From Phycisphaerales bacterium (GTDB taxonomy: Bacteria; Planctomycetota; Phycisphaerae; Phycisphaerales; SM1A02), in contig VERO01000090.1 of NCBI GenBank assembly GCA_018882625.1, forward strand, positions 1 to 8,379: DNA of 8,379 bases. The letters are read 5' to 3'. Positions 5,858-8,379 of this stretch are shown one piece after another. Position 1 is the stretch's first letter, and the number at the start of each line of letters is the position of its first letter. The translations under genes were made by a program, and so were the position numbers. The notes beneath the pieces are model-generated. The model did not search any database. It saw nothing but the letters and a program-made list of their open reading frames with translations, and was not told the DNA's origin.

Positions 5858-6651
5858 CACGCCACGGCGGCACGTCCGCGTGCTCACGCTCTGCGCAGCC
5901 ACCAGCGCTCCTGGTGCGCAACCTGTCGGTCTCCTACGGTGCGCGACGGGCAGTCTCAGGATGCAGCTTCGAGGTGCCGCGCGGCAGCATCGCGGGCATC
6001 CTCGGCCCAAACGGCTCCGGAAAGACCACGCTCCTGAAGGCGTGCCTCGGGCTCCTTCCTGCCGAGTCCGGATCGGCGCTGTTTGGCGGCAAGGCGATTG
6101 CCGCGTGCCGCCCCGACGTGGCGTACATGCCCCAGCGCGAGAGCGTCGACTGGGATTTCCCGATCAGCGCGCTCGATGTCGTGTCGATGGGGGCGCATGT
6201 CCGCACGGGGTGGCTTGGCCTGCGCACGCGCGAGGCACGCCGTATCGCGCTGCAGGAAATGGCCACGCTCGGCATCGCAGAGCTTGCTGAACGTCCGGTC
6301 GGAGCCCTCTCAGGCGGTCAGCAGCAGCGGGTGTTCCTGGCGCGCGCACTCGCGCAAGGCGCATCGACATACGTCATGGACGAGCCGCTGGCATCGGTCG
6401 ATGCGGCATCCGCACAGGTGGTGATCGATGCGCTTCGCGAGATGCGCCGGGCCGGACGCACGGTCATCATGGTGCATCACGATCTTGACATGGCCCGCGA
6501 GCTCTTCGACTGGGCCGTGCTGCTCGCGGGTCGCGTCGTGTCTGCTGGGCCGATTGGCGACGTGATGAGCGAGGCCAACCTCCGCGCGGCCTATGGCGGC
6601 CGGCTCGTGATGGTGGGCGCCTCGCCAGCTGCGGAGGCTGCGCATGTCTGA
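5854..6651 (+). CDS. mntB: Manganese/zinc ABC transporter ATP-binding protein
   Basis: 265 residues with a complete ABC ATPase set: Walker A GPNGSGKTT (51-59), Q-loop MPQR (Gln94), signature LSGGQQQR (152-159), Walker B YVMDE (173-177), D-loop SVD (181-183) and switch His209 in MVHHDL. The segment RESVDWDFPISALDVVSMG (95-113) after the Q-loop is typical of the metal-import (MntB/TroB/ZnuC) subgroup and contacts ABC-3 permeases. It powers uptake on the cytoplasmic face. Its ATG overlaps the mntA stop (ATGA), and GGAG lies eight bases upstream, so translation is probably coupled. The first 18 or so residues are a poorly conserved-looking extension; a later start is possible but has no better ribosome site that I noticed. 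Confidence 0.95.
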   Translation: MTRHGGTSACSRSAQPPALLVRNLSVSYGARRAVSGCSFEVPRGSIAGILGPNGSGKTTLLKACLGLLPAESGSALFGGKAIAACRPDVAYMPQRESVDWDFPISALDVVSMGAHVRTGWLGLRTREARRIALQEMATLGIAELAERPVGALSGGQQQRVFLARALAQGASTYVMDEPLASVDAASAQVVIDALREMRRAGRTVIMVHHDLDMARELFDWAVLLAGRVVSAGPIGDVMSEANLRAAYGGRLVMVGASPAAEAAHV

Positions 6652-7522
6652 AGCTGAGGCTGCATGGATCGGTGATCCGCACGCGCTTCGCGTGATCGCG
6701 ACCACAGCCCTGCTTGGCGCAAGCTCGGGCGCGATCGGCACGATGCTGACGCTCAGGTCGCGAGCGCTGGTGGGCGATGCGGTCGGGCACTCGACCTTGC
6801 CTGGTCTCGCAGGCGCATCGCTCGCGGGCATCGCGCTTGGGGGCACAGGCCGGGAGCTCTGGCTGCTGATGCCAGGAGCAGTCGCCGGCGCATGCACGGG
6901 CATCGCATGCGTGCACGCGCTGCAGCGCGCGCTCAAGATGAGCGCAGATGCGGCGATGGCCGTCACGCTCGGGACGCTGTTTGGGCTGGGCGTTGCGCTG
7001 CTGTCGGTGGTGCAGCAGGCGCCGGGCGGGCATCAGGCGGGGCTCGATGGGCTGCTGGTGGGTCGCGCGGCCACGCTGGTGACGTCAGACCTGCTGGCGT
7101 GCGCGGTGCTCGCGGCGATGACGCTCGCGCTGTTCGCCCTGTGCGGCCGTGACCTCCGCGCACTTGCGTTCGACGAGCCCTTCGCCCGCATGGTGGGCCG
7201 GCCCGTGTCGACGCTCTCGGCGCTTGTGTCCGCTGTTGTGGTGTGCGCAATCGTCGCGGGCACGCACGCCGTGGGTCTGGTGCTCGTAGTCGCCCTCCTG
7301 GTGATGCCCGCAACAGCGGCGCGCATGCTCTCGGATCGCTACACGACCGTCGTGGCTGCCGCGGCGGCGCTCGGTGCGCTCGGCGCCGCAGCAGGCACGG
7401 TGGCCAGCGCGACACGTCCCGGACTGGCTACCGGTCCGCTCATCGTCATCGCGTGCGCTGCGATCCTGGCGGTGGCTGTCGCCGTGCGTCGCATCCGGGG
7501 CGCACGCGGGAGCATGCCATGA
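6644..7522 (+). CDS. mntC: ABC-3 family manganese/zinc permease, subunit 1
   Basis: 292 residues, the expected length, with hydrophobic segments throughout. ABC-3 landmarks: the cytoplasmic loop GDAVGHSTLPG (44-54), which couples to the ATPase; GLDGLLVGRAATLV (133-146); the helix VGLVLVVALLVMPATAARML (210-229), normally lining the metal path; and RPGLATGPLIVI (258-269) leading into the last helix. The basic C-terminus RRIRGARG fits a cytoplasmic end. GGAGG ends six bases before the ATG and fixes the start; the gene overlaps mntB by eight bases and mntD by four. It should form a heterodimeric channel with mntD. Confidence 0.94.
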   Translation: MSEAEAAWIGDPHALRVIATTALLGASSGAIGTMLTLRSRALVGDAVGHSTLPGLAGASLAGIALGGTGRELWLLMPGAVAGACTGIACVHALQRALKMSADAAMAVTLGTLFGLGVALLSVVQQAPGGHQAGLDGLLVGRAATLVTSDLLACAVLAAMTLALFALCGRDLRALAFDEPFARMVGRPVSTLSALVSAVVVCAIVAGTHAVGLVLVVALLVMPATAARMLSDRYTTVVAAAAALGALGAAAGTVASATRPGLATGPLIVIACAAILAVAVAVRRIRGARGSMP

Positions 7523-8379
7523 GCGGCCTCGGCGCATGGACATGGGAAGTCGACGGGTGGATCGTCGCCATTGGCGCGCTTGCGGGGCTGGCGTGCTGCA
7601 TACCTGGATCATGGCTGGTGGCGCGCCGCGAGGCCATGATGGCCGACGCGCTCTCGCATGCGGTGCTTCCAGGCATCGCGATCGCATTCCTCGCGACAGG
7701 ATCCCGCGCACCCGGATGGATGCTGCTTGGCGCGATGGCCGCAGCGGGCGCGCTTGCCGGAGTCTCGACATGGCTCCGTGCCGCGGGGCGACTCGAGCGG
7801 GGAGCTGCGCTTGGCGTCACCTACACGACGCTCTTCGCGATCGGCGTGCTGCTGGCGTCAGGTGCAGCGCGCGAGGTCGACATCGACCCCTCATGCGTCC
7901 TGTTCGGATCCCTTGAAGTGGCCCCGCTGGATGCGGTCGCGATCGGGAGCGCGCTTGTGCCGCGTGCTGCGCTGCTGATGTGCGCCGTGTTCGCGGCGAA
8001 CCTGGCGCTCGCGGCACTCCTGTGGCGGCCCATGCTGGCGGCAAGCTTCGACCGCGCGCATGCGCGCGCATGCGGGGTACGGGCTGGCGCCATGGATGCG
8101 GCAGTGGCGGCGATGGCGGCGGCGACCTGCGTCGCCTGTTTCGAGGCGGTCGGCAGCATCCTCGTGATCGCCATCATGGTGACGCCGGCGGTGACGGCGC
8201 GCCTGTGCTGCGGATCGCTGCGCGCCATGACAGCGGTGGCGGCGGCGATCGGAGCCTGTGGCGCGCTCGCTGGCCATGTGCTGGCGACCACGGCGCCCAC
8301 GCTCGCGTCTCCGAGCAAGTTGATGCCTCGGCAGTCGAGGTGCCGGAGGTGGCCCGTGGCGATGGGCACGGTCATGCTC
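7519..8379 (+). CDS. mntD: ABC-3 family manganese/zinc permease, subunit 2 (3' partial)
   Basis: The frame opens at ATG 7519, which overlaps the mntC stop (ATGA) and is preceded by GGGAG six bases upstream. It stays open to the window edge (287 codons, no stop). It is homologous in layout to mntC: hydrophobic N-terminal helices, the loop ADALSHAVLPGIAI (42-55), VLFGSLEVAP (127-136) and the conserved helix AVGSILVIAIMVTPAVTARL (210-229). The last 23 or so visible residues (PSKLMPRQSRCRRWPVAMG...) are arginine-rich and do not read like the final helix expected here; see the finding on 8290-8379. Family assignment is firm; the state of the C-terminus is open. Confidence 0.9.
   Translation, partial: MSGLGAWTWEVDGWIVAIGALAGLACCIPGSWLVARREAMMADALSHAVLPGIAIAFLATGSRAPGWMLLGAMAAAGALAGVSTWLRAAGRLERGAALGVTYTTLFAIGVLLASGAAREVDIDPSCVLFGSLEVAPLDAVAIGSALVPRAALLMCAVFAANLALAALLWRPMLAASFDRAHARACGVRAGAMDAAVAAMAAATCVACFEAVGSILVIAIMVTPAVTARLCCGSLRAMTAVAAAIGACGALAGHVLATTAPTLASPSKLMPRQSRCRRWPVAMGTVML

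Noticed and set aside
4529..6010. 493-codon open frame on the minus strand spanning mntR, mntA and the start of mntB
   Set aside because: It runs antisense to the two transporter genes and out of frame with mntR, all of which have complete motif sets. The predicted product is Arg/His/Gly-rich with no recognisable domain.
8053..8068. Perfect 16-bp palindrome CGCGCGCATGCGCGCG
   Set aside because: It lies inside mntD codons (D-R-A-H-A-R-A) built from GCG/CGC, so alternating GC codon use explains it. No regulatory context.
1..8379. Search for CRISPR arrays, tRNA or rRNA genes, insertion sequences, attachment sites, toxin-antitoxin or defence genes
   Set aside because: No direct-repeat arrays, transposase or recombinase motifs, or RNA-gene signatures were seen by eye. 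There is no gene-free stretch longer than about 60 bases.

Overview
The window is GC-rich, densely coded DNA that most resembles a planctomycete of the Phycisphaerales type. The main clue is the C-terminus of the first protein, which has dockerin-like repeats of the form D-x-N-x-D-G-x-V-D-x-x-D-L-x-x-L-L-G-x-W-G, ending two residues after a cysteine. The same protein carries MopE-type D/C-rich metal-binding repeats. This style is common on secreted proteins of that group. The taxonomic placement is an inference from protein style, not from a marker gene.

Layout. (1) Positions 2-2038, plus strand: the 3' part of a large secreted multidomain protein. Its order is HYR-like domain, three MopE/thrombospondin-3-like repeats, a cohesin-like beta domain, a second HYR-like domain and dockerin-like repeats. 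The 5' end lies outside the window. (2) Positions 2096-3412, minus strand: a 12-TM-type MFS exporter of the MFS_3/EntS-like family, convergent with gene 1. (3) Positions 3411-4412, plus strand: a family 3 glycoside hydrolase of the NagZ type, head-to-head with the MFS gene; the two possible start codons share a CATG. (4) Positions 4384-4827, minus strand: an MntR manganese-responsive repressor whose 3' end overlaps nagZ by 29 bp. (5) Positions 4847-8379, plus strand: a translationally coupled manganese ABC importer operon (binding protein, ATPase, two ABC-3 permeases), with the last gene running off the window.

How the parts work together. Genes 4 and 5 form one regulatory unit. MntR and the binding-protein gene diverge with only 19 bp between their start codons. 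That gap holds two overlapping inverted repeats. One is a perfect 18-bp palindrome, GTGTAGCCATGGCTACAC, whose core TAGC-N4-GCTA matches the architecture of the E. coli MntR box. It is centred on the initiator codon of the binding-protein gene. MntR with bound Mn(II) would therefore block importer expression and probably its own. A promoter-like pair (TTGTCT, 17 bp, TACGCT) would start the importer transcript almost at the AUG, and neither divergent gene has a Shine-Dalgarno sequence, while the three downstream importer genes all do. Leaderless initiation under direct MntR control is the most interesting inference here.

I see no mobile element, CRISPR array, tRNA, rRNA or defence system. Most genes belong to recognisable families. 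The novelty candidates are the regulatory architecture at 4809-4856, the domain order of the surface protein, and an odd C-terminus in the last permease.
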